Positions 29,155 through 37,824 of a stretch of DNA of 51,132 bases are shown here, piece by piece (the stretch's first letter is position 1; each line of letters starts with the position of its first letter). A model generated the notes under the pieces. That model was not told the origin of the DNA. It was given only the letters and a program-made list of their open reading frames with translations, and searched no databases. The translations under genes and the position numbers were made by a program. The stretch comes from Gordonia sp. OPL2 (GTDB lineage: Bacteria; Actinomycetota; Actinomycetes; Mycobacteriales; Mycobacteriaceae): the NCBI RefSeq assembly GCF_003797825.1, contig NZ_RKME01000036.1, positions 1 to 51,132 of the forward strand, read 5' to 3'.

Positions 29155-30363
29155 TCACGACTGCGCCCTCCCCTGCATCGGGGGAGGGCGCAGTCGTGTT
29201 CGGCGTACGACGACGGTGGAAGCCGCCACCGATAGCACGAGAGCGATCGACAGCGCCACGAGCGAGGACGCGGAATCGGCAGCCGCGATCAACGCCCCCG
29301 CCGCCAGGCCCGTCTGCTGGGCCGCACCCAGGGCCGCGGCACGACGGAGTGGTCGCATTCCGGCCGTCGCCAGGCTGCCGTCGTTGACGAGAGGGAACAC
29401 GAGTCCCACGCCGAGTCCTGCGGGAAGCAGCGCGAGGATCAACGTCGTCGGAGCGGACGGTGCCGCTGCCATTACTGCACAACCTGCGGCGAGGACGACG
29501 ACGCCGACGGTCAGGAGGCGGCCGGCCCCGATCAGGCCCGCTCCGCGGGCGACAACGAGTGCACCGACCGCCGCAGCCACGTTGAGGGGGAGGAAACCGA
29601 GGCCGGTCGCCAGTGGCGACCAACCGTGGTCCTGTTGGAGCGCGAAACTCGCGGTGATGACCGTCGCCGCCAAGGCGGCGTTGGCACCCACAACGGCCGC
29701 GAAGTTCACGATGGTCTCCACCCTGCGGATGTGACGCGGCGTACCAAGACCGACCGGCCCGTCGTCGGACCCGTGATGTTGCGGTCTGCGCGCCCGCGAC
29801 ATCACGACCGCCCACGCCGCCGTCCCCAGCAGCGCAGCTGCCGCGACGGCCCAGAAGCACCAACGCCAGGACGTGTTCGCGAGCGGTGCCGCGAGGATCA
29901 GGGCGGCGACGGCTCCCGAGCCGGACACCAGAGAGAAGACGGCGAAATGACGGCTCCGACGGGGATCGGACCGCGTGAGCAGATGCAGAGCCGCAAGAAC
30001 ACAGGTCGCCGTGACCGCGCCCGCCGCGCCCTGGGCGGCCCGTGTCATCACGAGCATCGCCGGCGAGTCGGCCAGCGCGCCGCCGGCGGCGGCAGCAGCG
30101 AAGGCGACGGTCGCCGGTATCAGGGCACGCCGTGGATCGAGCTGACGGAGAAGGATCCCCGCCACCGGCAGTGCACAGACGAATCCCGCGGCGAACGGCG
30201 TCACCAGGAGCTGCCGTGCGCTGTCCCCGAGACCGAGATCCTGGGCCACAGCCGGACCCAGTAGTGACACCGTGGTCTCGTCGACGATGACGACGAACTG
30301 CACGAACGCCAGGACGATCACGGCATATCGCCCGGCGTCACCGATCGTCGGTGTCGGGGCCAT
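29155..30363 (-). CDS. MFS transporter (drug-exporter type)
   Basis: A 402-residue membrane protein with about 12 helices. VDETTVSLLGPAVAQDLG after helix 1 resembles the DHA-type motif at that position, and RAAQGAAGAVTATCVLAALHLL is the helix-4/5 region typical of drug exporters; the loop motif after helix 2 (RQLDPRRAL) is degenerate. The ATG at 30363 is chosen because the frame upstream has no transporter similarity; only a weak AGGA precedes it. It is divergent from the antigen-85-like gene. Its final codons form the gltBD terminator hairpin. Substrate unknown. Confidence 0.85.
   Translation of the reverse strand: MAPTPTIGDAGRYAVIVLAFVQFVVIVDETTVSLLGPAVAQDLGLGDSARQLLVTPFAAGFVCALPVAGILLRQLDPRRALIPATVAFAAAAAGGALADSPAMLVMTRAAQGAAGAVTATCVLAALHLLTRSDPRRSRHFAVFSLVSGSGAVAALILAAPLANTSWRWCFWAVAAAALLGTAAWAVVMSRARRPQHHGSDDGPVGLGTPRHIRRVETIVNFAAVVGANAALAATVITASFALQQDHGWSPLATGLGFLPLNVAAAVGALVVARGAGLIGAGRLLTVGVVVLAAGCAVMAAAPSAPTTLILALLPAGLGVGLVFPLVNDGSLATAGMRPLRRAAALGAAQQTGLAAGALIAAADSASSLVALSIALVLSVAASTVVVRRTRLRPPPMQGRAQS
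29156..29198. terminator. Bidirectional terminator, 18-bp perfect stem
   Basis: The left arm is 29156-29173 and the right arm 29181-29198 around a 7-base loop. It closes gltBD on the plus strand, while on the minus strand it is part of the coding sequence, encoding the last 14 or so codons and stop of the MFS gene. Confidence 0.85.
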
Positions 30364-30420
30364 CACGGCGCGTCCTGGACAAGTGACCCAATCGTCACGA
30401 AGGCCGGCTCCGCATGTGCC

Positions 30421-30426
30421 TACTAT
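30421..30426 (+). promoter_or_regulatory. Candidate -10 TACTAT of the antigen-85-like gene
   Basis: TACTAT fits TAnnnT and predicts a start near 30433 and a leader of about 50 bases, containing GGGAG before the ATG at 30483. No clear -35. Confidence 0.45.
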
Positions 30427-30428
30427 GA

Positions 30429-30459
30429 CAGAGCTCGGCATCACCGCCCCCGAGCTCTG
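30429..30459. promoter_or_regulatory. Inverted repeat, 10-bp arms, over the predicted start site
   Basis: CAGAGCTCGG pairs with CCGAGCTCTG across 11 bases. It overlaps the predicted transcription start, so an operator is more likely than an RNA leader hairpin. Confidence 0.5.
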
Positions 30460-30482
30460 CGCCGAAACCCGGGAGCAACGTC

Positions 30483-31571
30483 ATGCATCGCAATCCGCAC
30501 ATCGCCTTCTCTCGTCTCGGTCATCTGCTGCTTGCCGTGGCGGTGATCGCGGGGACGATCATGGCAGGTACGTCGACCGCCTCCGCCGATACCTTGCGGG
30601 GCGTGCGGTACGCACATGCCAGTGCAGCCTTGCCTTACCGTGAGACGCCGTTGTCGCCAAGGAGATTCGTCGCATCGGTGTGGTCCAGATCGATGGGTAC
30701 CCAGGTGCCCGTGCTCGTGCAGTCGCCCGCGAACCGGAATCCCGGTGCTCCCGTGATGTATCTCTTGAACGGCTCCACGGGCGGTGAGGAGGATGACGAC
30801 TGGACCCATGCAACCGATGCCAACGCGTTCTACGCCCGCAAGAACGTGTGGACCGTGACCCCCATCGGCGGGGCGGCCAGCTACTACGCCGACTGGCGAC
30901 ACGTCGACCCGGCTGCCAACTTCAGGTTCGGGGTCACGAGCGTGCGCCCACTGCGGTGGGAGACCTTTCTGACCTCGGAACTGCCCGCCGCATTCGAGAA
31001 CGCGCACGGCAGTTCGGGTCCCGGCCGCGCTCGTGGGATCGCCGGAATCTCCATGTCGGGTACCGCAGTCGTGCGACTGGCGGAGAACCACCCCGGTCTC
31101 TACCGCGCCGTCGGTGCCTACTCGGGGTGCGCGGACACCACATCCAGCCAGGGTCAACTGATCCTGCGCATCATCACGGGAATCCCGGGTGGCGCCGACG
31201 CCAGCAACATGTACGGTCCGCCCGGCGATCCGCAGTGGGCGGCGCAGGATCCGATCGTCAACGCGCACAAACTGGCCCGCCGGACACCGGCGCTGTGGAT
31301 CAGCGCCGCGACCGGTCTGCCCGGTGCCCATGACACCCTCGCCGATCGTCGGATCGCCGGGAACGGTGTCGAACTCGCCCGCCAGGTGGCCATCGGCGGA
31401 CTCGACGAGGCGGTCGCCAGGTCCTGCACCGTGGCGCTCGGACAGCGACTGGCACAGCTGAGGATTCCCGCCACCGTGCGCCTACCCGCCACCGGTACGC
31501 ATTCGTGGGGGTATTGGGAGGACCAGATGCACCAGTCGTGGCCCATGTTCGCACGAGCCCTCGGAGTCTGA
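30483..31571 (+). CDS. Secreted antigen-85-like mycolyltransferase/esterase
   Basis: A 362-residue exported alpha/beta hydrolase. The signal peptide is residues 1-36, ending near ASAD. Antigen 85 landmarks appear in order: YLLNGSTGGEEDDDWTH, VTPIGGAASYYADW, the nucleophile region GISMSG (Ser190 by alignment to GLSM), NMYGPPGDPQWAAQDPIV and the catalytic His in THSWGYWEDQ. Antigen 85 proteins transfer mycolic acids between trehalose monomycolate and trehalose or arabinogalactan in the cell envelope. The protein is a little longer than antigen 85 (about 330) and may act on another acyl ester. ATG 30483 has GGGAG upstream. Confidence 0.92.
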   Translation: MHRNPHIAFSRLGHLLLAVAVIAGTIMAGTSTASADTLRGVRYAHASAALPYRETPLSPRRFVASVWSRSMGTQVPVLVQSPANRNPGAPVMYLLNGSTGGEEDDDWTHATDANAFYARKNVWTVTPIGGAASYYADWRHVDPAANFRFGVTSVRPLRWETFLTSELPAAFENAHGSSGPGRARGIAGISMSGTAVVRLAENHPGLYRAVGAYSGCADTTSSQGQLILRIITGIPGGADASNMYGPPGDPQWAAQDPIVNAHKLARRTPALWISAATGLPGAHDTLADRRIAGNGVELARQVAIGGLDEAVARSCTVALGQRLAQLRIPATVRLPATGTHSWGYWEDQMHQSWPMFARALGV

Positions 31572-31620
31572 GTCCTGGCCGCGGCGACACACTCTCAGCG
31601 TCCTTTCAACTTCCCGGGGC

Positions 31621-31626
31621 TACCGT
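31621..31626 (+). promoter_or_regulatory. -10 hexamer TACCGT, leaderless start of DUF2231 gene
   Basis: TACCGT ends 6 bases before the GTG at 31633, with the same hexamer, spacing and start codon as at 49129. Confidence 0.55.
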
Positions 31627-31632
31627 CGCGGC

Positions 31633-32109
31633 GTGAACACGATAAACGGACTTCCCGCGCATCCGCTGCTCGTGCACATCGTCGTGGTCTTCGTGCCGCT
31701 CGCTGCCCTGATGACCGTACTGACGGTGTTGTGGCCGACGGCGCGGCGTCGTCTGGGATGGTTGACACCGCTCTTTGCGCTTGTCGCACTCATCGCCGTG
31801 CCCATGGCCACCAGCGCGGGCGAAGCCCTCGAGAAGCGGGTTGCACAGACGGACGCGGTCGAACGCCACACCCATCTGGGCGAGCAGATGATCTACTGGG
31901 CCGGACCACTGTTCGCGCTCGCATTTCTGTGGTGGGCGCTGCACGAAGACCGGGTGCGCGAGTATCTGGCCACCCGTTGGCACGCATCCACGCGGACCCA
32001 GCGGATCGTCGACCTCGTGGTGGGGGCGTCGACACTGCTCGTGGCCGCGGGAGCGATGGTGACGGTGTACCGCATCGGCGACAGCGGGTCGCGGGCGGTG
32101 TGGCAGTGA
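31633..32109 (+). CDS. DUF2231 membrane protein
   Basis: A 158-residue membrane protein with four hydrophobic helices. It starts with the DUF2231 signature LPAHPLLVHIVVVFVPLAALM and carries a further conserved region RHTHLGEQMIYWAGPLF. The paired His of HPLLVH sit at the start of helix 1, and haem or metal binding has been suggested for the family. The GTG at 31633 is supported by a leaderless -10. It ends 67 bases before the NRPS gene, same strand, so read-through is possible. Confidence 0.85.
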   Translation: MNTINGLPAHPLLVHIVVVFVPLAALMTVLTVLWPTARRRLGWLTPLFALVALIAVPMATSAGEALEKRVAQTDAVERHTHLGEQMIYWAGPLFALAFLWWALHEDRVREYLATRWHASTRTQRIVDLVVGASTLLVAAGAMVTVYRIGDSGSRAVWQ

Positions 32110-32176
32110 CCGATCGCGCCGGCCGGGAACTGAGCGGGCCAGGAATGGTGCAGCGCGGGTTGGGTACTCGGTACAG

Positions 32177-35100
32177 GTGACCGCGACCAGACGAGCCCTG
32201 TGGCTCGCCCAACTCCTACGACCCGACGTGCCCCACGTCGTGGCGTTCGGTGTCACTCTGACCGGGTCGCTCGACGTGGACCGGCTCGCCGTATCCGTCG
32301 ATGAGGTCCTGACGCATGTCGGCTGGAACGACGTGCACATCCCGGCGCACATCGCGCCCTCGGAGCCCGGCATCATCCAGCCGTTGCGGTCCGCGCACTC
32401 GGGTTGTGATCGGATGACGGTCGTCGACCTTACCGGACCGGCGGAGTGCCCGATGGCGGAGAGTGACCGTCGGACCGAGGAATTCGTCGACTCGCGCGAT
32501 GGGGCCGACCTCACGGCGCCACTGTGGCGTAGTGAGCTGTACGCGCTGGCACCCGAGCATCATCGCTGGGTGATCCGCACACATCACGTCCTGACCGACG
32601 GAGCGGGCGCACTGCGCGTGATGGCACACATCGCGCAGGTGTACGCAGGAACCGCGAGTCCGTCGGATCTCGATGTCGCGGCCGACGACGAACTCGAGAC
32701 GTCCGAACACGATTACGTCGAGTCGCGCAGGCACCGGATCGACGCCGAGCACTGGACCAGCACGCTCGACACCCACCGCCCGTCACTGCTCGGCGGAATT
32801 CGCCCGTCGGAACCCACATCTCGGGTCATCCGCGTCACCCGACCGATCCCCGGCACCCGGACGCCGTCGTCCGACGAGACCGTCGCCGCGTTCGCCGCGT
32901 TCTGTGCACGCATGCTCGACACCGACGACGTCGGCCTCGCACTGCCCGTGGCCGCCCGAACGTCGGCGATCCGGAGGCGGGCGGTGCAACCGCTGTCGAA
33001 CGTCGTACCGCTCACGCTGGACGGTATCGGGTCATGCCGCCCGGCTGAGGCCGTCCGGAGGGTCCGCAGCGCCATCGTCGGAGCACTGCGGCATCAGCTC
33101 CTGCATCGGGAGGAGATGGTGCGGGGCCGCGACGATCTCGCCGACTTCGGCGCCGTGGTCAATCTGCTTCCCGCCCTCCATCCACCCGAGGTCCCCGGAC
33201 TCGTGTGGGAGGTGGACGTATTGCGCACCGGTCCGGTCACCGACGTCGCGATGACCGTGCATCCGGCCGATGAGCACGGCCGTCGAGCCATCACGTGGGA
33301 GGCCCCCGCCGACCGATTCGACGGACCCGCGATGGACGACCTCGCCACGCGCTTCGAGCGGCTCCTGTGCGCGACACTCGACGAACTGGACGGGGGCCCC
33401 GCGGTGCCCGCCGACGCGGTGTTCCTGCCGGGCGAATGGCAGGCGTTCCATCGCCGATCAGGACCTCCCGCTCCGCCGTTCACCGCCACGGCATCGCTCC
33501 TCGACACATTCCGTCATGTGCGACCCACCGCCGTCGCCCTGGTGGCCGGCGATCTCCGGCTGTCCCGGGCGGACCTGGCGGCCCTCGCCGATCGGTGGGC
33601 GCACGTCCTCATCGAAGCGGGTGTGCGGACAGGCGATCCGGTCGCCGTGTGTGTCGAAAGGTCGGCCGCCTCGGTCGTCGCTTTCTGGTCGGTCATCCGG
33701 GCCGGCGCCGTCTGGCTGCCGCTCGATCCCGCCGCACCTGTGGCGAGGACGCGGGACATGGTGGCACATGCCGGTGCGAGCGTGGGTCTCGCCACCGCCG
33801 GCGGGCCTGAGATCGATTCGGTGCGCTGGATCGAGATCGAGGTGGACGGACCTGACCCGACCGTCGGGGACATCGACGCACGTGCACTGCCCGGCGTGGA
33901 ACGCGGACCCGACGATCGTGCTTACATCCTGTTCACCTCCGGATCGACGGGTGAACCGAAGGGTGTCGACATGCCGCATCGCGGGATTCCCGCGCTGGTG
34001 GCGGAGATCCGGAAGTCGTACGCACTCACGCCGGACTCTCGCATGCTCCACGTGTCCTCGCCCACGTTCGACTCGGGCCTCGTCGAGATGCTGTCCGCGT
34101 GCGCGACCGGGGCCGCCCTCGTGGTGTCGCCGGTCTCTGTCAACGCCGGCCTCCCGCTCGCCGAACTCATCGAGGAACACGGTGTCACCCACATCATCGT
34201 CACGCCATCGGTGCTGGACACACTTCCGCTCGACGTTGCGGGGCGGCTTCGGCAGGTGGTGCTCGGCGGCGAGAGCGTGCCGCAGTGGTTGGTCGATCGT
34301 TGGGGTGACCGGGTGCCGCTACGAAATGCATATGGCCCCACGGAAACCCGTTGCAGCATCAACTTCTCCCGCCCGCTGCGGGCGGGCGTACCGGTGGTCG
34401 TCGGACCACCGATGATCGGTGTCACGGAGGCGATTCTGGATCGGAAGGGCCGCGCACAGCCCCCTGGCGCGATCGGAATCCTGCACACTGCCGGCCCCCA
34501 GGTCGCCGACGGGTACATCGCCGCGCCACGCCTGACCCGCGATGCCTTTCTCGACTGCACGATCTCGGACGATCCGGTGATGTATCGGACCGGTGACCTG
34601 GCCACCTGGACACCATCAGGTGAAGTCCAGGTGTTCGGCCGCCGCGACGGACAGGTGAACCTCCGCGGACTGCGTATCGAGCTCGGTGAGGTCGACACGG
34701 CGCTCACCCATATCGACGGGGTTCGCCAATGCGCCACGATCATGCGCGATCTGCCATCCGGTCGACCTGGACTGACCGCCTTCGTGGTGGCCGAACCCGT
34801 TGCGGCCCAGACCTCCGCGGTGGCCCTGCGCTCGGCCGCCGACCTGCGACACAGGCTGGCCGAGGTCCTTCCCACCTACATGGTCCCGTCGGTCATCACG
34901 TTCTGCGACGAGCTGCCCCGCACCTCCAACGGAAAACTCGATGTCGCCGCGCTCGTGAGGCTTCCGATCGCCGTGGAGCGGCATCCACGCCCACCCACCG
35001 GACCTCGAGAGGCATTGCTGCTCCGTCTCGTCGGGCAGACCCTCGGTCTGGAAGCGGTGGATCCGGAGTCCGGGTTCCTGGAACAGGGCGGTGACTCGCT

Positions 35101-36460
35101 CGCGGTGATCCGGGTCGTGCAGCAGCTCGCCGAGGCGGGGCACCCGGAGATCCGGCCCGACGATCTGCTGAGGGCGGTCGATCTGGCCTCGATCGCCGAA
35201 CGGATGGGCCGGTCGGTAGCACCCCCGACTCGATCCGCAGGCGCCGGTCTCAGTCGTGATACGTTGCCGCTCAACGCTGCCCAGCGCACCGTCGGCCGCG
35301 CTCCGGGCGATCCCGCAGCCCAGTGGATTCGAGTGGCATGGCTGCCCTCGCCGGCGACGGTGCCGACGCTCGACGAGGTGACCGGGATCGTCGGCGCACT
35401 GATGAACCGACATCCGGCGCTGCGATCGGTCTTTCCCGACGCCGCGTGCGGACCGATTCGCCGTGCGCTGTCCGGTGTCGCGGCCGGGGCGATCGTCGAC
35501 ACCGTCTGCGTCGATACTGTTCCCGACCCGGACACCTTGGAATCCACTGCACGCGAGTCGACCGATCGCCTCGACGTCCGGGTGGCGCCACCGCTCGCGG
35601 TGACTGCGTTCGTCGACGATGCCGGGTCGGTGCTCGCCCTCGTGGTCGGCGTGCATCACATCGCGGTCGACGGCCACTCACTCGGACTGCTCGCATCCGA
35701 GATCGACCAGTTGCGGTGCGGTGGCACGCTTCCCGTCCTCGACGTACCCGATCCGATGGTCGGTGCCCCCGTGTCGGAGGAGAGTCTGGACCGCGGGTTC
35801 TGGATCGACGAACTCGGAACGCAACCGGACACCGCGTGGACCCTCGGCGGGATCCTCCCGACCGAGGTCGAGGACCGACGCGCCATGCGGCGTTCGGCAG
35901 AGATCGACGCACGGCATCTCCGCGCGTTCGGCTCACGAGCCGCCGAGTCCGGGGTGACGGTAGTCGAGGCCTTCCGCTTCGAGGTGACCGAAGCTCTCGC
36001 CGAGGTCACCGGCGACGGAGTGATGATGTCGGCGACGCCGGTGTCGCGGAGACCATGGGGCGCCGACGGCGTCGTCGGCGACTTCGTCGTCAGCGCCGTC
36101 GTACCGCTCGTAGCCGGTTCGTCACGGCGATGCTCGGCCGAGCGCGCGCGTCGCTGCATCGAATCTGCGAGGACCTCGATGGAGGACGTGCTCGAGGTGG
36201 TCGGTCGGCCGGTGACCGGTCACGGGACCTTTCCAGTCCCGGTGATGATCGGCTGGTCGCCGGCGATCGACGTCCCCTCCGATATCGGTGACGTCGTCGC
36301 CTTCTGGCCGACACACACACGGTGGCTCCTGCAGATCGAGGGCTCGCCGAGCCCCGACGGGCGGCTCGGTGTCACCGTGACCGGCATGGCCGGGGGACTG
36401 GATGCCGACACCGTGGACAGAATTCTGGACACCATCACCCGCCGAGTGGAAGGACGTTGA
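32177..36460 (+). CDS. Nonribosomal peptide synthetase, C-A-PCP-C
   Basis: A 1427-residue NRPS. Domain 1 (about 1-410) is a condensation domain with active HHVLTDG (136-142). Domain 2 (about 430-920) is an adenylation domain: FTSGSTG 586-592, FDSGLVEML from 631, NAYGPTE, YRTGDLA, GRRDGQVNLRGLRIELGEV and the catalytic Lys in SNGKLD. Domain 3 is a carrier protein with the phosphopantetheine Ser974 (EQGGDSL). Domain 4 (about 1020-1427) is a second condensation domain with HHIAVDG (1160-1166). There is no thioesterase, reductase or second adenylation domain, so release may use the terminal C domain and a free amine or alcohol. My hand-aligned pocket reads roughly D-S-V-I-V-G-A-C-S-K; I assign no substrate. 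GTG start with weak RBS. No MbtH gene is seen. Confidence 0.93.
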   Translation: MTATRRALWLAQLLRPDVPHVVAFGVTLTGSLDVDRLAVSVDEVLTHVGWNDVHIPAHIAPSEPGIIQPLRSAHSGCDRMTVVDLTGPAECPMAESDRRTEEFVDSRDGADLTAPLWRSELYALAPEHHRWVIRTHHVLTDGAGALRVMAHIAQVYAGTASPSDLDVAADDELETSEHDYVESRRHRIDAEHWTSTLDTHRPSLLGGIRPSEPTSRVIRVTRPIPGTRTPSSDETVAAFAAFCARMLDTDDVGLALPVAARTSAIRRRAVQPLSNVVPLTLDGIGSCRPAEAVRRVRSAIVGALRHQLLHREEMVRGRDDLADFGAVVNLLPALHPPEVPGLVWEVDVLRTGPVTDVAMTVHPADEHGRRAITWEAPADRFDGPAMDDLATRFERLLCATLDELDGGPAVPADAVFLPGEWQAFHRRSGPPAPPFTATASLLDTFRHVRPTAVALVAGDLRLSRADLAALADRWAHVLIEAGVRTGDPVAVCVERSAASVVAFWSVIRAGAVWLPLDPAAPVARTRDMVAHAGASVGLATAGGPEIDSVRWIEIEVDGPDPTVGDIDARALPGVERGPDDRAYILFTSGSTGEPKGVDMPHRGIPALVAEIRKSYALTPDSRMLHVSSPTFDSGLVEMLSACATGAALVVSPVSVNAGLPLAELIEEHGVTHIIVTPSVLDTLPLDVAGRLRQVVLGGESVPQWLVDRWGDRVPLRNAYGPTETRCSINFSRPLRAGVPVVVGPPMIGVTEAILDRKGRAQPPGAIGILHTAGPQVADGYIAAPRLTRDAFLDCTISDDPVMYRTGDLATWTPSGEVQVFGRRDGQVNLRGLRIELGEVDTALTHIDGVRQCATIMRDLPSGRPGLTAFVVAEPVAAQTSAVALRSAADLRHRLAEVLPTYMVPSVITFCDELPRTSNGKLDVAALVRLPIAVERHPRPPTGPREALLLRLVGQTLGLEAVDPESGFLEQGGDSLAVIRVVQQLAEAGHPEIRPDDLLRAVDLASIAERMGRSVAPPTRSAGAGLSRDTLPLNAAQRTVGRAPGDPAAQWIRVAWLPSPATVPTLDEVTGIVGALMNRHPALRSVFPDAACGPIRRALSGVAAGAIVDTVCVDTVPDPDTLESTARESTDRLDVRVAPPLAVTAFVDDAGSVLALVVGVHHIAVDGHSLGLLASEIDQLRCGGTLPVLDVPDPMVGAPVSEESLDRGFWIDELGTQPDTAWTLGGILPTEVEDRRAMRRSAEIDARHLRAFGSRAAESGVTVVEAFRFEVTEALAEVTGDGVMMSATPVSRRPWGADGVVGDFVVSAVVPLVAGSSRRCSAERARRCIESARTSMEDVLEVVGRPVTGHGTFPVPVMIGWSPAIDVPSDIGDVVAFWPTHTRWLLQIEGSPSPDGRLGVTVTGMAGGLDADTVDRILDTITRRVEGR

Positions 36461-36468
36461 CGCCCATG

Positions 36469-36705
36469 TCATTCCCCCCGGATCGCCGCCCTACCGATGG
36501 CGTGACTGCCATCGCAATACGGCTGGATCGTCGAACGGCCGCACCGACAGAGCGCCACCGTCGCGCGATGCCGCGGAATCGGCTCACCGTCGGCATCCAC
36601 GAGCTCGACGTCGCCACGGACCACAAGAGGTCCGCCGGGCGTCACGGTGATGCGCGCCGACCCGTGACCGGTGGGGCGCGACCGACGTTGCGGTGGTGTG
36701 TCCAT
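36469..36705 (-). CDS. CDGSH iron-sulfur protein
   Basis: A 78-residue protein with the [2Fe-2S] ligands of the CDGSH/mitoNEET family: Cys53, Cys55, Cys64 and His68 (CRCGRSTIQPYCDGSH). Such proteins carry electrons or clusters; the single His ligand makes the cluster labile. The ATG at 36705 is preferred over an in-frame start at 36753 because it gives the usual family length and leaves a 59-base divergent promoter region with the haem-oxygenase-fold gene. I know this pair of families as frequent neighbours in actinobacteria, suggesting that the CDGSH protein is the redox partner. It ends 8 bases from the convergent NRPS stop. Confidence 0.92.
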   Translation of the reverse strand: MDTPPQRRSRPTGHGSARITVTPGGPLVVRGDVELVDADGEPIPRHRATVALCRCGRSTIQPYCDGSHAIGRAAIRGE

Positions 36706-36764
36706 CACTCCATGGTGCGCGACACCTCGCCCCGACGGGAGACCCACGCACACGGAGAGCCCTC

Positions 36765-37814
36765 ATGACCACGATCGAGGGGCCGCCGAAGCGGTGTCCG
36801 TTGCTGGCAGGACATGGACCGGTCGGGCGTCTTGTTGTCGAGTTGCTCACCGGTCACGCGGACGACATCGATGCCTGCGTCCGCGGCGTGCAGACCACGA
36901 TCGACGCTGCGCCACGTGATCGCGCCCTGCTCGCGGACCTCGACGTGCAGCGGGCCTGGTTCGTCGTGGCCGAACTGGACGGTCGCGGTGTGGACGGTGT
37001 CGATGATCGGTGGAACGACCATCCGGCGGTGTCGGCGATACGTCAGACACTCGGGGACGCACTGGAAGCCGCGGTCCGCGATCGTGTCGGCGCGGTCGAC
37101 GGATGTTCGGCGGCCGAACTCCCCGCGCGGGTCCGTCGTGAGCTCGCCGAGATCGACGCGCCTGCGATGTCCACACACCTCCAGGACAGCGGCACGATAG
37201 AGAACTATCGCGACCTGTTGCGGCATCGGTCGCTGTACCACCTGCGTGAGGCAGATCCGCACACGACCGCGATCCCGCGGCTCGCGGGCCGGGCAAAGGC
37301 CGGACTCGTCGAGATCCAGAGCGACGAGTACGGCGGAGGTCGCGAGGAGGACATGCATTCGACGCTGTTCGCCAGGTCGATGCGGGCGATCGGACTGAAC
37401 AGCGATTACGGCGCGTACGCGGGTGATCTGCCCGCGGTCACGCTGGCGTGGTCGAACGCCTTGACGCTCTTCGCCTCTCGCCGACGACTCCGGGCGGCGG
37501 TGGTCGGTCATCTGCTCGCGTTGGAATGCACGTCGTCGCTCCCGAACAAGCGGTATGCGAAGGGGCTGAGACGTCTGGGATACGACGCGGACGCCACCCG
37601 CTTCTTCGACGAACATGTCGAGGCCGATGCCGTGCACGAGCAGATCGCCCTTTACGACATGGCGGTCCCGTTGCTCGACCAGGAGCCGGAGTTGGCGTGC
37701 GATCTCCTCATCGGATTCCGGGCCGCGCTGGTACTGGATGCCGACGTCGGGCGCCATCTTCTCGAGACCTGGCAGGACACGAGCACGCACGGGCATACTG
37801 AGGGTCCACCCTGA
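36765..37814 (+). CDS. Iron-containing redox enzyme, haem-oxygenase-like fold (HDO superfamily)
   Basis: A 349-residue cytosolic, helical protein of the 'iron-containing redox enzyme' (Haem_oxygenase_2) family. Candidate metal ligands are in DEYGGGREEDMHS (Glu188, His198) and EHVEADAVHEQ (Glu283, His284, Asp288, His291). HDO-fold relatives such as UndA, BesC and SznF use non-haem iron and oxygen to cleave or N-oxygenate amino and fatty acids. The ATG at 36765 follows GGAGAG. It is divergent from the CDGSH gene and 10 bases upstream of the double-TetR gene. Its reaction is unknown; the first ~80 residues are poorly conserved to my eye. Confidence 0.88.
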   Translation: MTTIEGPPKRCPLLAGHGPVGRLVVELLTGHADDIDACVRGVQTTIDAAPRDRALLADLDVQRAWFVVAELDGRGVDGVDDRWNDHPAVSAIRQTLGDALEAAVRDRVGAVDGCSAAELPARVRRELAEIDAPAMSTHLQDSGTIENYRDLLRHRSLYHLREADPHTTAIPRLAGRAKAGLVEIQSDEYGGGREEDMHSTLFARSMRAIGLNSDYGAYAGDLPAVTLAWSNALTLFASRRRLRAAVVGHLLALECTSSLPNKRYAKGLRRLGYDADATRFFDEHVEADAVHEQIALYDMAVPLLDQEPELACDLLIGFRAALVLDADVGRHLLETWQDTSTHGHTEGPP

Positions 37815-37824
37815 CAGGACACCC

